Numbered from the stretch's first letter, positions 1-7,565 are shown. The stretch: 18,765 nt of DNA from CAYMEV01 sp964389675 [NCBI: uncultured Candidatus Sumerlaeota bacterium] (GCA_964389675.1 CAYMEV010000014.1:77203-95967); one strand, 5' to 3'. Notes: generated by a model from the letters alone, not told the origin. Numbers and translations: made by a program.

Positions 1-5
1 CTCAC

Positions 6-314
6 ATGAAGCCTCAGGGTGTTACAATATCGCCCCATGTAGCAAGGACACTCCAGAATACGGCTGCCCAGGGATTAATGGAGCAAAGAACAGGGGTTAT
101 GAGCCAGTCCATCTCTGATAATCTGCACAGGCTTGCTGACAGAGCAGAAAAAACAGAACAGAGTCTAAGAAGCATGGACGAAATGGAACATATGAACCCT
201 GGCGAGCTGCAGAGAATAGTTCAGGCATTGCAAGGGCTGGATATCATCTACAGTAATTTCATGAAGAATCTGATGGACATACAGAATGCTGCCATAAGGA
301 GTCTGAAGCTATAA
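6..314 (+). CDS. Small helical protein of unknown function
   Basis: Encodes 102 residues from the ATG at 6 to TAA at 312-314. Only five bases precede this ATG, and the one complete upstream codon (CAC) is not a stop, so the gene may begin outside the window and no ribosome binding site can be judged. The protein is rich in Q, M, E, R and L and has no cysteine. It has no membrane segment or signal peptide and looks almost entirely alpha-helical, with two helical blocks (about 10-55 and 65-100) around a Pro-Gly turn near residue 65. I do not recognise the family. It converges on the TPR/FkbM gene, whose stop lies 6 bases away, and its stop codon touches a long hairpin. The open frame and composition favour a real gene. 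Confidence 0.6.
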   Translation: MKPQGVTISPHVARTLQNTAAQGLMEQRTGVMSQSISDNLHRLADRAEKTEQSLRSMDEMEHMNPGELQRIVQALQGLDIIYSNFMKNLMDIQNAAIRSLKL

Positions 315-348
315 GCGCCTCTAATCCTGCCAGAAGGATTCAGGCGCT
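314..348. terminator. Convergent-end hairpin without a U-tract
   Basis: Inverted repeat between two convergent genes. AGCGCCT (314-320) pairs with AGGCGCT (342-348), and AATCCT (323-328) pairs with AGGATT (335-340), giving 13 base pairs with a 2/1 internal bulge and a 6-nt loop. It covers the last codons of the minus-strand gene and abuts the stop of the plus-strand gene. Neither side is followed by a run of T, so it is not a classical intrinsic terminator. It may act in both directions, work with Rho, or protect 3' ends. Confidence 0.5.
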
Positions 349-2408
349 GAAACCGGAGCAAATCCTGTGATCTTTGCATCTGATGACCTGTGTATGCATA
401 TCATATTAGCAGATATAATACCGGGAAAAACATTCTCTTTGTTCCTGAAGTAGTTATCAGGGCTGTATAAAAATGGCAGATGCCAGTAAAGGTCATATCC
501 AAGCGACTGCAGGTAAGCAATAAGGGCAGGTGCCCTGCTTCTGCGGTCATTCTCAACATATAAAAAAGGCTTATGCTCTTTTATTGTCCTTTCAGCACCC
601 TTCAGCACTTCAAGTTCCATCCCCTCAACATCTGCTTTTATCAGCGTGCATGAAGAAAGCTTCAGGCTGTCAATGGTGCTTGTTTTGACAGGGGTTCCTG
701 TCGGGACTTCCTGGAGCTCAACCCCCCCGAAATTGTTGTCCTGGCTGTAATCAAGACAGGGAAGATACAGCATGCCTTCTTTACTGCCCAGTGCTTCGCT
801 GAAGCATATTGCATTCTTCCGGTTATTAAGCGCAAGGTTATTGCAGAGCGTTTCAAAAAGGGTTTTTTGAGGCTCGTAAGCATAAACAGAGCCTTCATCC
901 CCAACGATTTCAGAAAATACAAGTGTATGAGGTCCTATGTTTGCACCAGCCTCAACCACTGTACTGCCTTTATGCAGGACCTGACGAAATATGTGGCACT
1001 CATCCTCTGAATATTCGCCATAGAGCATAAGGCTTCTGCCTACAACTGTGTCAAACCTGTTTGTCCACATCAGGCCATGCCTGGTTCGGAGGAGTATATT
1101 TATGCCATCTTCAGCTAATCTGTATTCGTGCGGTTCTTTCAGCCTGATCTGTTTATTATCATTCATCAGCCTGCCGGCTATTTCCCGGAATACATCTTCC
1201 CATTCCTGAGATGCCTTTCTTCTAAAAAGCTTCATGGATGGGTACCATGGTGTCCTTTCACCCTCTATCTGCCATACCCAGAAAGGAACAGTGCCCAGGA
1301 CATTCCAGACAGGGACACCCATAGCCCCTGCAATATGTGCTACTGCGGTATCAGGGGATATCAGAAGGTCAATATTATCAAGTACAGCAGATGTATCGAT
1401 GAAAGAACAGCCATTGTTGTCCAGGTCTTTACCAAGGTCAGTGATCTCCGGTTTCAGTATCCCATTCTCGATCTGATCTGAACCAGGGCCTTTCTGCAAT
1501 GAAATAAGCTGAGTATTATGCAGGTGCATAAGGGGCTCCATGGAAAGCAGGGGAAAGCTTCTCAGTAAATCGCCATGGAATTCAGGATTGCCCTGCCAGG
1601 CAATGCCTATTTTGAAGCCCTCATACTTATCAATCCGTTTTTTCCAATAATCTGAAAGGTTTCTATCAGCAGAAAGGTAGGGAACTGTTCCCGGAGTGGA
1701 CTTTATATCTTCACCAAGTACAGCAGGGACATCCTGGAAACTGCAGAAATAATCACAATTCAGTTCTTTTTCATCATGGGATATCAGCCTGTCTATGCCC
1801 AGGCAGTTTTTAAGCAGGCATAATAATGACCTGCTGCAGGCTACAACAGTTGTGCACTTATAGATGCTTTTAAGGATCGATGCATACCTTGCAAAGAGGA
1901 CAGTATCTCCGAGCCCCTGTTCCGCATATAGAAGTATGGTCCTGTTGTCAAGGTTCTCGCCATTCCATTCAGGCTTTGAACAGGGCGGGAGCTTCATGCT
2001 TTCAAGCTTCCAGCGCCATCTGTATTCCTGCCATCCTGTCCTGAAACTGCCTCTAAGCAGGTGAATGATCCCTTTATATGTGTGGCCGTATGCATCGGAG
2101 GGGTCTATGGAAATAATCCTCTCATAGCATTCAAGGGCATCGTCATAACTGCCGTTCCAATAAAGCACATCCGCCTTGTTCCTGTATGCCCTTATAAAAT
2201 CAGGCTGGATTGAAACAGCCCTGTTGAAAAAATCAATTGCCTCTTTTGGCCTGCCTGTTTCATAATACAGCAGGCCCATATTATTCCATGCATCAGGATT
2301 TTCTTCATTTTCTTTTAAGACTGACATGTAGATCTCTTCAGCCTGGAGAAAATTTCCTGACTGCTGTAATTTCAATGCCTTCTGAAGAATTTTTTCTGAT
2401 TTATTCAT
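321..2408 (-). CDS. TPR / GT9-like / FkbM methyltransferase fusion
   Basis: A 695-residue protein with three parts. Residues 1-115 hold about three TPR units. Residues 145-410 resemble the GT9 (ADP-heptose:LPS heptosyltransferase) fold often found behind TPRs: GLGDTVLFARY at 165-175, GIAWQGN at 268-274, and SPDTAVAHIAGAMGVPVW at 351-368. Residues 470-640 are an FkbM-type SAM-dependent methyltransferase: glycine-rich motif I VVEAGANIGPHT at 484-495, acidic end of beta-2 YAYEPQ at 509-514, and ADVEGMELEVLKGA at 592-605. No signal peptide or membrane segment is visible, so it is probably cytoplasmic. The likely role is glycan or natural-product modification, with the methyltransferase acting on a sugar or lipid; the substrate is unknown. 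The ATG at 2408 has no clear Shine-Dalgarno, but the first TPR starts at residue 5, so a much later start is unlikely. It lies 154 bp downstream of the DUF454 gene on the same strand. Confidence 0.88.
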   Translation of the reverse strand: MNKSEKILQKALKLQQSGNFLQAEEIYMSVLKENEENPDAWNNMGLLYYETGRPKEAIDFFNRAVSIQPDFIRAYRNKADVLYWNGSYDDALECYERIISIDPSDAYGHTYKGIIHLLRGSFRTGWQEYRWRWKLESMKLPPCSKPEWNGENLDNRTILLYAEQGLGDTVLFARYASILKSIYKCTTVVACSRSLLCLLKNCLGIDRLISHDEKELNCDYFCSFQDVPAVLGEDIKSTPGTVPYLSADRNLSDYWKKRIDKYEGFKIGIAWQGNPEFHGDLLRSFPLLSMEPLMHLHNTQLISLQKGPGSDQIENGILKPEITDLGKDLDNNGCSFIDTSAVLDNIDLLISPDTAVAHIAGAMGVPVWNVLGTVPFWVWQIEGERTPWYPSMKLFRRKASQEWEDVFREIAGRLMNDNKQIRLKEPHEYRLAEDGINILLRTRHGLMWTNRFDTVVGRSLMLYGEYSEDECHIFRQVLHKGSTVVEAGANIGPHTLVFSEIVGDEGSVYAYEPQKTLFETLCNNLALNNRKNAICFSEALGSKEGMLYLPCLDYSQDNNFGGVELQEVPTGTPVKTSTIDSLKLSSCTLIKADVEGMELEVLKGAERTIKEHKPFLYVENDRRSRAPALIAYLQSLGYDLYWHLPFLYSPDNYFRNKENVFPGIISANMICIHRSSDAKITGFAPVSAPESFWQD

Positions 2409-2482
2409 AAATAATAGGGAGAATGCAATTTCAAATCCGTATTTCTCATTAAATTAGAGTATCCCAATTGACTAAATTTTGC

Positions 2483-2528
2483 AAAAAATATCAGGCTGTC
2501 TTCAGCATTTAGTGTAATACTGGCCTGA
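2483..2528 (-). terminator. Possible intrinsic terminator of perR-katA operon
   Basis: Read on the minus strand, TCAGGC (2523-2528) can pair with GCCTGA (2491-2496) across a 26-nt loop, followed directly by TATTTTTT (2483-2490). It lies 35 bp past the stop of the DUF454 gene. The stem is short and the loop long, so the call is tentative. Confidence 0.35.
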
Positions 2529-2562
2529 GGGATAAATATCTGATGATAACTGGCAGATTTTT

Positions 2563-2949
2563 CTATTCCAGTAACTCTTCCATCATTTCATCATTAAGGG
2601 TCCTGAAATGCATTATGTGTATGGTAACAAATGCGCCTGTCAGTGCAAGTACTGTTACAATCCAGATATTGCCAATGGCAATCATTGAAACTGTCATGGT
2701 CAGCCACAGGGTGATTATGGAGATGGTTTTTGTTTTTGCCGGTATGGCCTTATACTGGTGATAGCATTTTATATAGGTTCCCAATATTCTGTGCCTCATC
2801 AGCCAGTTATACAAATATGCCGAGCTTTTCAAAAAACAGCCGGCTGAAAGAAGAAGAAAGGGCGTAGTGGGAAGCAGGGGGAGAAATATTCCTGCAATTC
2901 CCAGGCCCAGTGAAATGAATCCTGATATCAGGAGAATAATTCTTCTCAA
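2563..2949 (-). CDS. DUF454 (YbaN-like) inner membrane protein
   Basis: A 128-residue small membrane protein. The N-terminus carries the DUF454 pattern: a hydrophobic helix with GLGIAGIFLPLLPTTPFLLL (15-34), then a cytoplasmic-looking stretch with YNWLMRHRILGTYI, then two more hydrophobic helices (about 75-92 and 95-112) and an acidic C-terminal tail. Family function is not established. The start is TTG at 2947-2949, chosen because AAGGAG sits 7 nt upstream and no better ATG is in frame. It is the third gene of the minus-strand run perR-katA-DUF454, 54 bp behind katA with a hairpin in between, so cotranscription is likely. A role linked to oxidative stress is suggested only by position. Confidence 0.85.
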   Translation of the reverse strand: MRRIILLISGFISLGLGIAGIFLPLLPTTPFLLLSAGCFLKSSAYLYNWLMRHRILGTYIKCYHQYKAIPAKTKTISIITLWLTMTVSMIAIGNIWIVTVLALTGAFVTIHIMHFRTLNDEMMEELLE

Positions 2950-2967
2950 CTCTCTCTCCTTACAGGA

Positions 2968-2990
2968 GCTGCGGCAGAGCCTGCCGCAGC
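2968..2990 (-). promoter_or_regulatory. Intercistronic hairpin between katA and DUF454
   Basis: Perfect 10-bp inverted repeat GCTGCGGCAG / CTGCCGCAGC around a 3-nt loop, in the 54-bp gap between katA and the DUF454 gene. No T-run follows on either strand. Next to it on the minus strand, CTCCT (2964-2968) can pair with the AGGAG (2956-2960) of the downstream Shine-Dalgarno across a 3-nt loop. The layout suits mRNA stabilisation or dampened translation of the last gene rather than plain termination. Confidence 0.5.
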
Positions 2991-3003
2991 CTGTGTTATT
3001 ATG

Positions 3004-4455
3004 CTATTCTGCTTCACTTAATGGTATCCCCAGTGCTTCAGCAACGCCTCTGCCATAAGCCTCGTCGGCTTTCATGCAGTTTTTGATATGCCTTATCTTT
3101 ATATGCTTTGGGGCATCGCCCATATTGCGCGCTGTATTTTCAAAAAGGATTTTTTTCTGTTCAGGGCTCATGAGGTTAAACAGGGCTCTGGGCTGAGAGT
3201 AGTAATCATCATCCTCCCTGTGGTTCCACCGCCCTGCTGCACCTTCAAGGGGCAACGGGGGTTCTGAAAAGTCCGGCTGTTCCTGCCATTCTTCATAGCT
3301 GTTAGGCTCATAACCCAGTGTGCTGCCGTAATTGTCGTCAACTCTCATGGCTCCATCCCTGTGATATGCATGGAACGGGCATTTCGCCTTATTGACTGGG
3401 ATTAGGTGATGATTTACCCCCAGCCTGTACCTCTGGGCATCGCCATAGGAGAAAAGCCTTGCCTGAAGCATCTTGTCAGGAGAAAACCCGATACCCGGGA
3501 TTATGTTTGCCGGATTGAAAGCCGACTGCTCAACATCAGCAAAATAATTCTCAGGGTTCCTGTTAAGCTCCAGCACTCCTACTTCATGCAGGGGATAATC
3601 ACCATGGGGCCAAACACGGGTTACATCAAAGGGATTGAAAGGCACTTCTGAGGCCTGTTTTTCAGTCATTACCTGAATGGACATGGTCCAGCGCGGGAAA
3701 TCCCCCTTCTCAATGCTTTCAAAAAGGTCCCTCTGGTGGCTTTCCCTGTCTTTTGAGATAATTGCCTCCGCTTCCTGGTCTGTCAGGTTCTTAATGCCCT
3801 GTTGTGTTTTCAGGTGGAACTTGACCCATACCCTCTCATTTCTGCTGTTTATCATACCGAAGGTATGGCATCCATATCCGTTCATGTGCCTGTAGGAATA
3901 GGGTATTCCCCTGTCGCTCATGGTGATTGTGACCTGATGGAGAGCTTCCGGCAATGAGGTCCAGAAATCCCAGTTGTTCCTGGCACTGCGCATATTGGTT
4001 TTGGGGTCTCTCTTTATAGCATGGTTCAGATCAGGGAATTTCAGTGCATCCCTTAGAAAAAAAACAGGGGTATTGTTACCCACGAGGTCCCAGTTTCCCT
4101 CTTCGGTATAAAATTTTATTGCAAACCCCCTGATATCCCTTTCTGCATCCGCGGCACCTCTTTCTCCTGCTACAGTGGAGAACCTTACAAATACACCTGT
4201 CTTCTTGCCAATTTCTGAGAACACTTTTGCCCTGGTGTATTTAGTTATATCATGGGTGACAGTAAAATGGCCGAATGCGCCTGATCCCTTTGCATGCATC
4301 CTCCTCTCAGGGATTACCTCCCTGTCGAAGTGTGCAAGCTTCTCAATAAACCATGCATCCTGAAGAAGCATTGGGCCTCTTTTGCCTGCAGTCTCAACAT
4401 TCTGATTATCAGGAACAGGAGCTCCTGTAATCCTGGTAAGTTTTTTCTTGTCCAT
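3004..4455 (-). CDS. katA: Monofunctional heme catalase
   Basis: A 483-residue heme catalase that converts hydrogen peroxide to water and oxygen. Length fits the small-subunit (clade 3) type. The active-site His is H54 in [12 protein letters not shown] and the distal Asn is N127 in [11 protein letters not shown]. The proximal heme-ligand Tyr is Y337 in [10 protein letters not shown], with R333 four residues before it. Spacings from the His (73 and 283) match those of mammalian catalase (H75, N148, Y358). No signal peptide, so cytoplasmic. The ATG overlaps the perR stop codon (TAATG), and AAGGAGG lies inside the 3' end of perR, so translation is probably coupled to the regulator. Induction by peroxide through the upstream operator is expected. 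All key residues are intact. Confidence 0.97.
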   Translation of the reverse strand: MDKKKLTRITGAPVPDNQNVETAGKRGPMLLQDAWFIEKLAHFDREVIPERRMHAKGSGAFGHFTVTHDITKYTRAKVFSEIGKKTGVFVRFSTVAGERGAADAERDIRGFAIKFYTEEGNWDLVGNNTPVFFLRDALKFPDLNHAIKRDPKTNMRSARNNWDFWTSLPEALHQVTITMSDRGIPYSYRHMNGYGCHTFGMINSRNERVWVKFHLKTQQGIKNLTDQEAEAIISKDRESHQRDLFESIEKGDFPRWTMSIQVMTEKQASEVPFNPFDVTRVWPHGDYPLHEVGVLELNRNPENYFADVEQSAFNPANIIPGIGFSPDKMLQARLFSYGDAQRYRLGVNHHLIPVNKAKCPFHAYHRDGAMRVDDNYGSTLGYEPNSYEEWQEQPDFSEPPLPLEGAAGRWNHREDDDYYSQPRALFNLMSPEQKKILFENTARNMGDAPKHIKIRHIKNCMKADEAYGRGVAEALGIPLSEAE

Positions 4456-4850
4456 TATTTTCCTCCTTTTTTACATTTATTGCAAATTCCATAAAAATAT
4501 ATTGTAAAGCCTGTTATACTGTCCTTAATATTTTCCATTGCGCTCTTTAATATGTCTTCAGTGAAGGGAAGGCTAAAGTCTCTTGCTGACCCGCACTCAT
4601 TGCATATAAAATGATGGTGAGGATCAGCCACTGCATCATAATGGTCAGCTTTGTCCCCGAAATCCCTTCTGGTAATCCTTCCTTCCTCAATTAGTATCTC
4701 CAGGTTCCTGTATATATTGCTTAGGCTTATATTAATATCCTTTCCTCTTAGATAGGTGTAGATATCAATAGCTGTCGGGTGTGTATCAGATTTTCTTATG
4801 CAGCTGTAAATTTTCTCTCTGTGAGAGCTTTTTCTTCTTTTTGTATTCAT
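4455..4850 (-). CDS. perR: PerR-type peroxide-sensing Fur family repressor
   Basis: A 131-residue Fur-family regulator: N-terminal winged helix (about 8-65) and C-terminal dimerisation/metal domain. The structural zinc site is C83/C86 and C123/C126. All five ligands of the Bacillus PerR regulatory site have counterparts at matching spacing: H24 (H37), D72 (D85), H78 (H91), H80 (H93) and D91 (D104). Asp rather than Glu at the last position is the residue associated with peroxide sensing in PerR. It lies directly before katA, overlapping by one base. No Shine-Dalgarno is visible before the ATG at 4850; the predicted transcript leader is short (about 17 nt). A PerR-like inverted repeat overlaps its promoter, so it probably represses itself and katA. 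The sub-family call rests on ligand spacing and context. Confidence 0.9.
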   Translation of the reverse strand: MNTKRRKSSHREKIYSCIRKSDTHPTAIDIYTYLRGKDINISLSNIYRNLEILIEEGRITRRDFGDKADHYDAVADPHHHFICNECGSARDFSLPFTEDILKSAMENIKDSITGFTIYFYGICNKCKKGGK

Positions 4851-4856
4851 AGTTAA

Positions 4857-4871
4857 TAATAATTCTTATTA
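4857..4871 (-). promoter_or_regulatory. PerR/Fur-type operator
   Basis: The 15-bp sequence TAATAATTCTTATTA is a perfect 6-3-6 inverted repeat, or 7-1-7 with one mismatch, the geometry of a PerR box (TTATAATNATTATAA). It starts 6 bp upstream of the perR ATG and covers the predicted transcription start, so a bound repressor would block the promoter. Confidence 0.6.
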
Positions 4872-4873
4872 CT

Positions 4874-4900
4874 ATTATATTTGTTTTAAAATTATTTCAA
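4874..4900 (-). promoter_or_regulatory. Predicted promoter of perR-katA operon
   Basis: On the minus strand a perfect -10 TATAAT (4874-4879) is preceded by TTGAAA (4895-4900) with a 15-bp spacer, slightly shorter than the sigma-70 optimum. Transcription would start near 4867, inside the operator and about 17 nt before the perR start codon. Confidence 0.45.
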
Positions 4901-4987
4901 TAAAAAAATTTTTTAATATAAAAATGAGAAAAAGCATAAAAGGCCATTAATTTTCAGAAAATACATAAATACCCTGAGTGCAGTGGT

Positions 4988-5134
4988 TTATCTGCGACCG
5001 CCAGACAGCTGTTTCATATATGTTATGATGGCAGTCATAAGGCTTGCTGTGTATTCACCGGAAGGATCACATCTAAGGTTACAGTCAGGATATATAGATC
5101 CCCATTTGACTATTTTCTGCAAAAAAAACTGCAA
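4988..5134 (-). CDS. Possible 48-residue small protein or gene remnant
   Basis: Open frame from TTG (5132-5134) to TAA (4988-4990). AAAAGG lies 5 nt before the TTG. The product contains a C-x3-C pair (CNLRC), a Gly-Arg-rich end and a predicted amphipathic helix after SGEYTASL. It lies upstream of perR on the same strand, 137 bp from it. A 48-codon run in this composition can arise by chance, and I recognise no family, so this is a weak call. Confidence 0.2.
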   Translation of the reverse strand: MQFFLQKIVKWGSIYPDCNLRCDPSGEYTASLMTAIITYMKQLSGGRR

Positions 5135-5292
5135 ATAAGCCTTTTAATTTTGGATAAAAATATAGTATTATTATTTTTTAGCCTGAAGTTTGTGGATCAT
5201 TGGAATATTGAACCTTTCATAGCAGAAGATAAGGCAAGAATTTCTGAATTGCAGAGATTTATCGTATGGTATCAAACTGTTAAGGAGGAGAT

Positions 5293-6126
5293 ATGATGCA
5301 AAAGCTGGAAAAGAAAGCATTAAAGGAGATAATTTATTTCAGTATCCTGTCCTATTTGCTGGCCTGGGCATACTGGATTCCCTTCATGGCACGGGGGAAC
5401 GAAGGCATGAGGTCTTTCCCCGGGCCCTACGGCTTTGCCAATGGCATGTTTGCTCCGATGATAGCAGCACTCATAATGAGGATCTTTATCTCGCGTGAGG
5501 GACTGGGAGGCTCAATGGGAATAGTAAGGCATGTCCGGTATTATGCGCTGGCTATGCTGATGCCTATGCTTTTTACCCTGATTCTTGTGGGTACCATTAT
5601 CATTACTTCAAGGATCAGTTTTACCTGGCCCGGGAAGAATCCTCTTTATATTGCGGTTTTGCTTCTTATGCTGAAAAGCCTTAAAGAAATCCCGCTGGGA
5701 ATAGGGGAGGAGTATGGCTGGAGGGGGTACCTGCTTCCAAGGCTTATGCCTGCAGGGGAAGCCTGGGCAACGGTGATACTTGGTCTTATATGGGCTTTCT
5801 GGCATCTTCCGATGATGGTTCTTGGCATGAACTATCCAGGTCAGAATGCAATAATATCCAGTATAGTATTTGTTGTATTTGTAGTGCTGATGAGCTTTCC
5901 ATTCACCTGGCTTTATCTTGCCTCAAAAGGCAGTGTCCTGGTAGTTGCCCTTTTCCATATATCCCTTGATGTATTTACTGATACATTCTGTTCACCTGCA
6001 TGCCTTCCGGGTGGAAACCAGCTTTTTGTCAGCAGTGCCGGTATTATCAGCTGCTGTCTTCTTGCGGTGATCATTGCTCTGCGTTATACAGTGTTTAAGG
6101 GCATTAAGGCAGAACAAAAGGCCTGA
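5293..6126 (+). CDS. CPBP family intramembrane metalloprotease
   Basis: A 277-residue multi-pass membrane protein of the CPBP (Abi / CAAX-prenyl protease 2 like) family. The motifs appear in order: E139-E140-x3-R144 (EEYGWRGYLLPRL), W170-H171 in AFWHLPMM, and H222-x3-D226 in FHISLD. The family often has Asn at the last position. About seven hydrophobic helices are visible, at roughly 13-33, 48-67, 84-106, 117-130, 157-177, 187-210 and 247-265. The activity would be glutamate- and histidine-dependent cleavage of peptide bonds within the membrane; bacterial substrates are mostly unknown. AAGGAGG at 5282-5288 precedes two adjacent ATGs; the second (5296) has the more usual 7-nt spacing. A short open frame upstream ends in TGA overlapping the first ATG. 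Confidence 0.9.
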   Translation: MMQKLEKKALKEIIYFSILSYLLAWAYWIPFMARGNEGMRSFPGPYGFANGMFAPMIAALIMRIFISREGLGGSMGIVRHVRYYALAMLMPMLFTLILVGTIIITSRISFTWPGKNPLYIAVLLLMLKSLKEIPLGIGEEYGWRGYLLPRLMPAGEAWATVILGLIWAFWHLPMMVLGMNYPGQNAIISSIVFVVFVVLMSFPFTWLYLASKGSVLVVALFHISLDVFTDTFCSPACLPGGNQLFVSSAGIISCCLLAVIIALRYTVFKGIKAEQKA

Positions 6127-6332
6127 AAATACGACAGGATAATTCTGTAATTTTAATCTTTTATGTTCTGATTAAATAGAGCGATTAATATATATTTATT
6201 GTCACAGCGGCCATTCCCGGCTCAAAAATTTGCCAGCAAGCATTAAAATAACGGATACTATAAGGCCCGGATCAGGAATTTTTTTGATTATGCCATTGCT
6301 TACCTTTAATATTTATACAAAAAGCTCTAATT
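6127..6332. other. Intergenic, AT-rich
   Basis: 206 bp after the CPBP gene, with AT-rich runs near 6185-6200 and 6280-6320. A weak ACAG/CTGT stem follows the stop codon but is too short to call a terminator. No gene is seen. Confidence 0.3.
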
Positions 6333-6953
6333 TTGTTTTTGAAAAAGGAGCAAAGTCAGAAAGGCTATGGTTTGCTTTTGCAGAAATTAAAAAATTTTCT
6401 TGATGATTCATCCAGCTGGGCATGGGGAAAATTCCCTATTTTCAGGCTGATACTTCTTCTGATATTTGTCTATGCATGGTACAGGCATATACAGGACCCG
6501 AGGTACGGGAGCATATTCTTCGGCCTCAATTTTGGTATTCATGAGCTTGGACACTTCGTATTTGCACCTTTCGGGCAGTTCCTGATGATCCTGGGGGGTT
6601 CGCTTTTCCAGTGCCTGGTCCCTGTTATAGGATTTGCCATGTTTCTTTACCAGAAGGATTATTTCGGAATAGCTTTCACTTTTGGATGGGAAGCAACCAA
6701 TCTTTATTATGTAGCGACCTATATTGCGGATGCCAGGGCAATGAAGCTTCCATTGCTCACTCCTTTCGGTGTTGAGGCATATCATGACTGGAACTGGTTT
6801 CTTTCCAGAACAGGGCTTCTCAGGCAGGATATACTGATAGCGTCAATGGCAAGGGTACTGGCATCAGCCTGTATGGTCATATGCCTTGCTTACGGAGGAT
6901 GGCTGGTATGGATCATGATCAGATCGTTCAGGGCTAACTGGAGTTCATCATGA
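6333..6953 (+). CDS. HELGH-motif multi-pass membrane protein
   Basis: Up to 206 residues, with four to five hydrophobic helices (about 36-52, 60-82, 86-106, 111-131, 168-198). HELGH at 70-74 (FGIHELGHFVFAPFG) is a zinc-protease HExxH motif placed in or beside a membrane helix, as in site-2-protease-like enzymes. Other likely conserved polar blocks are ADARAMKLP (132-140) and HDWNWFL (151-157), which could give further metal ligands. I see no M50 NPxG/LDG motif, so a family name is not justified and activity is inferred. The start is uncertain: TTG at 6333 has no upstream Shine-Dalgarno, while the in-frame TTG at 6372 follows AGAAAGG with 7-nt spacing and would give 193 residues. It follows another membrane protease gene on the same strand. 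Confidence 0.75.
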   Translation: MFLKKEQSQKGYGLLLQKLKNFLDDSSSWAWGKFPIFRLILLLIFVYAWYRHIQDPRYGSIFFGLNFGIHELGHFVFAPFGQFLMILGGSLFQCLVPVIGFAMFLYQKDYFGIAFTFGWEATNLYYVATYIADARAMKLPLLTPFGVEAYHDWNWFLSRTGLLRQDILIASMARVLASACMVICLAYGGWLVWIMIRSFRANWSSS

Positions 6954-7071
6954 TCAGGATCTTTATCCCGGCCCCTTTTTCAAAGTATTTTAATTATCTG
7001 GTGTTCAGGCTGTTTGCAAAATGAGAAATTTATAAATTATTTATACATTAATTAATGCAGGGGCCAGGTAT

Positions 7072-7479
7072 ATGAGCAATACAGCAGTTTTTATAATTGT
7101 TGCAGCTGCAATTACAGGCGGGCTGGCTTTCCAGTTTTTCATAACATGGCGAAGTCACCAGAAGGACTACAGGGAACATCTTGGGCCCGTCTTAAGATCT
7201 CATGGCCTTCAGCTTCTTTCCTCTAAGTGGCAGGGGATAGGCAAGACAGGGCCTTTTCCGAAATTCGAGGTGAGGATAGGCAGGCCGCAGACCCGTATAG
7301 GCAATATACGCGGAGAATACAGGGAATACAGGCTGGTGGTATGCAGGGGTCAGGAAAAAAGGACATGCACCCTATGGGCACTGCTTGAGTTTGAAATGTT
7401 CCGGCTTAAGCGCATACGATGGAGGGCAACAGACAGGGATAGTATTCCGGAATACGCACTTAGCCTTATTGAAAACTGA
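7072..7479 (+). CDS. Single-anchor membrane protein of unknown function
   Basis: 135 residues. An N-terminal hydrophobic helix (about 4-25) is followed by a basic stretch, so residues 26-135 are probably cytoplasmic. The soluble part is rich in Arg and Gly, with a likely beta-rich core (FEVRIGRPQTRIGNIRG, then EYRLVVCRG). It has two cysteines and no recognised catalytic motif. Only a weak ribosome binding site (CCAGG) lies before the ATG. The upstream 118 bp hold an AT-rich block (TATAAATTATTTATAC, 7031-7046) that could contain a promoter. It lies downstream of the HELGH gene on the same strand and converges on the cyclase gene. Confidence 0.7.
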   Translation: MSNTAVFIIVAAAITGGLAFQFFITWRSHQKDYREHLGPVLRSHGLQLLSSKWQGIGKTGPFPKFEVRIGRPQTRIGNIRGEYREYRLVVCRGQEKRTCTLWALLEFEMFRLKRIRWRATDRDSIPEYALSLIEN

Positions 7480-7565
7480 ATAATTAAAGCCATCAGTAAT
7501 GATCAGGGATTCTTATCCAGGAAGAATGCCTGGCCCATTTAAATCCATGGCAGAGGAATATGAAG

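Larger units (their letters stand above)
4851..5292. other. Intergenic region between perR and CPBP gene
   Basis: 442 bp without a gene I can call firmly. The perR side holds the operator and promoter. Two cryptic reading frames are present. On the minus strand (4988-5134) a 48-residue frame starts at TTG behind AAAAGG and contains two cysteines and a helical C-terminus ending LSGGRR. On the plus strand the frame is open from 4940 to a TGA at 5294-5296 without an ATG. It overlaps the CPBP start as ATGA, and its last 35 codons look protein-like. These may be decayed genes or chance. Confidence 0.4.

Noticed and set aside
1128-1481. Plus-strand frame of 117 codons
   Set aside because: Antisense to the GT9-like and linker part of the TPR/FkbM gene, whose domains are clear; no ribosome binding site.
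5000-5090. CNLRC in the minus-strand small frame as a radical SAM or cytochrome c motif
   Set aside because: Radical SAM needs CxxxCxxC and c-type cytochromes need CxxCH; neither is present.
6408-6785. Minus-strand frame of 125 codons
   Set aside because: Antisense to the HELGH membrane protein gene and lacking any recognisable motif.
7026-7050. TTTATAAAT-rich block as an archaeal TATA box
   Set aside because: One AT-rich block is weak evidence, while strong Shine-Dalgarno sequences, a TATAAT promoter and the gene families favour bacteria.
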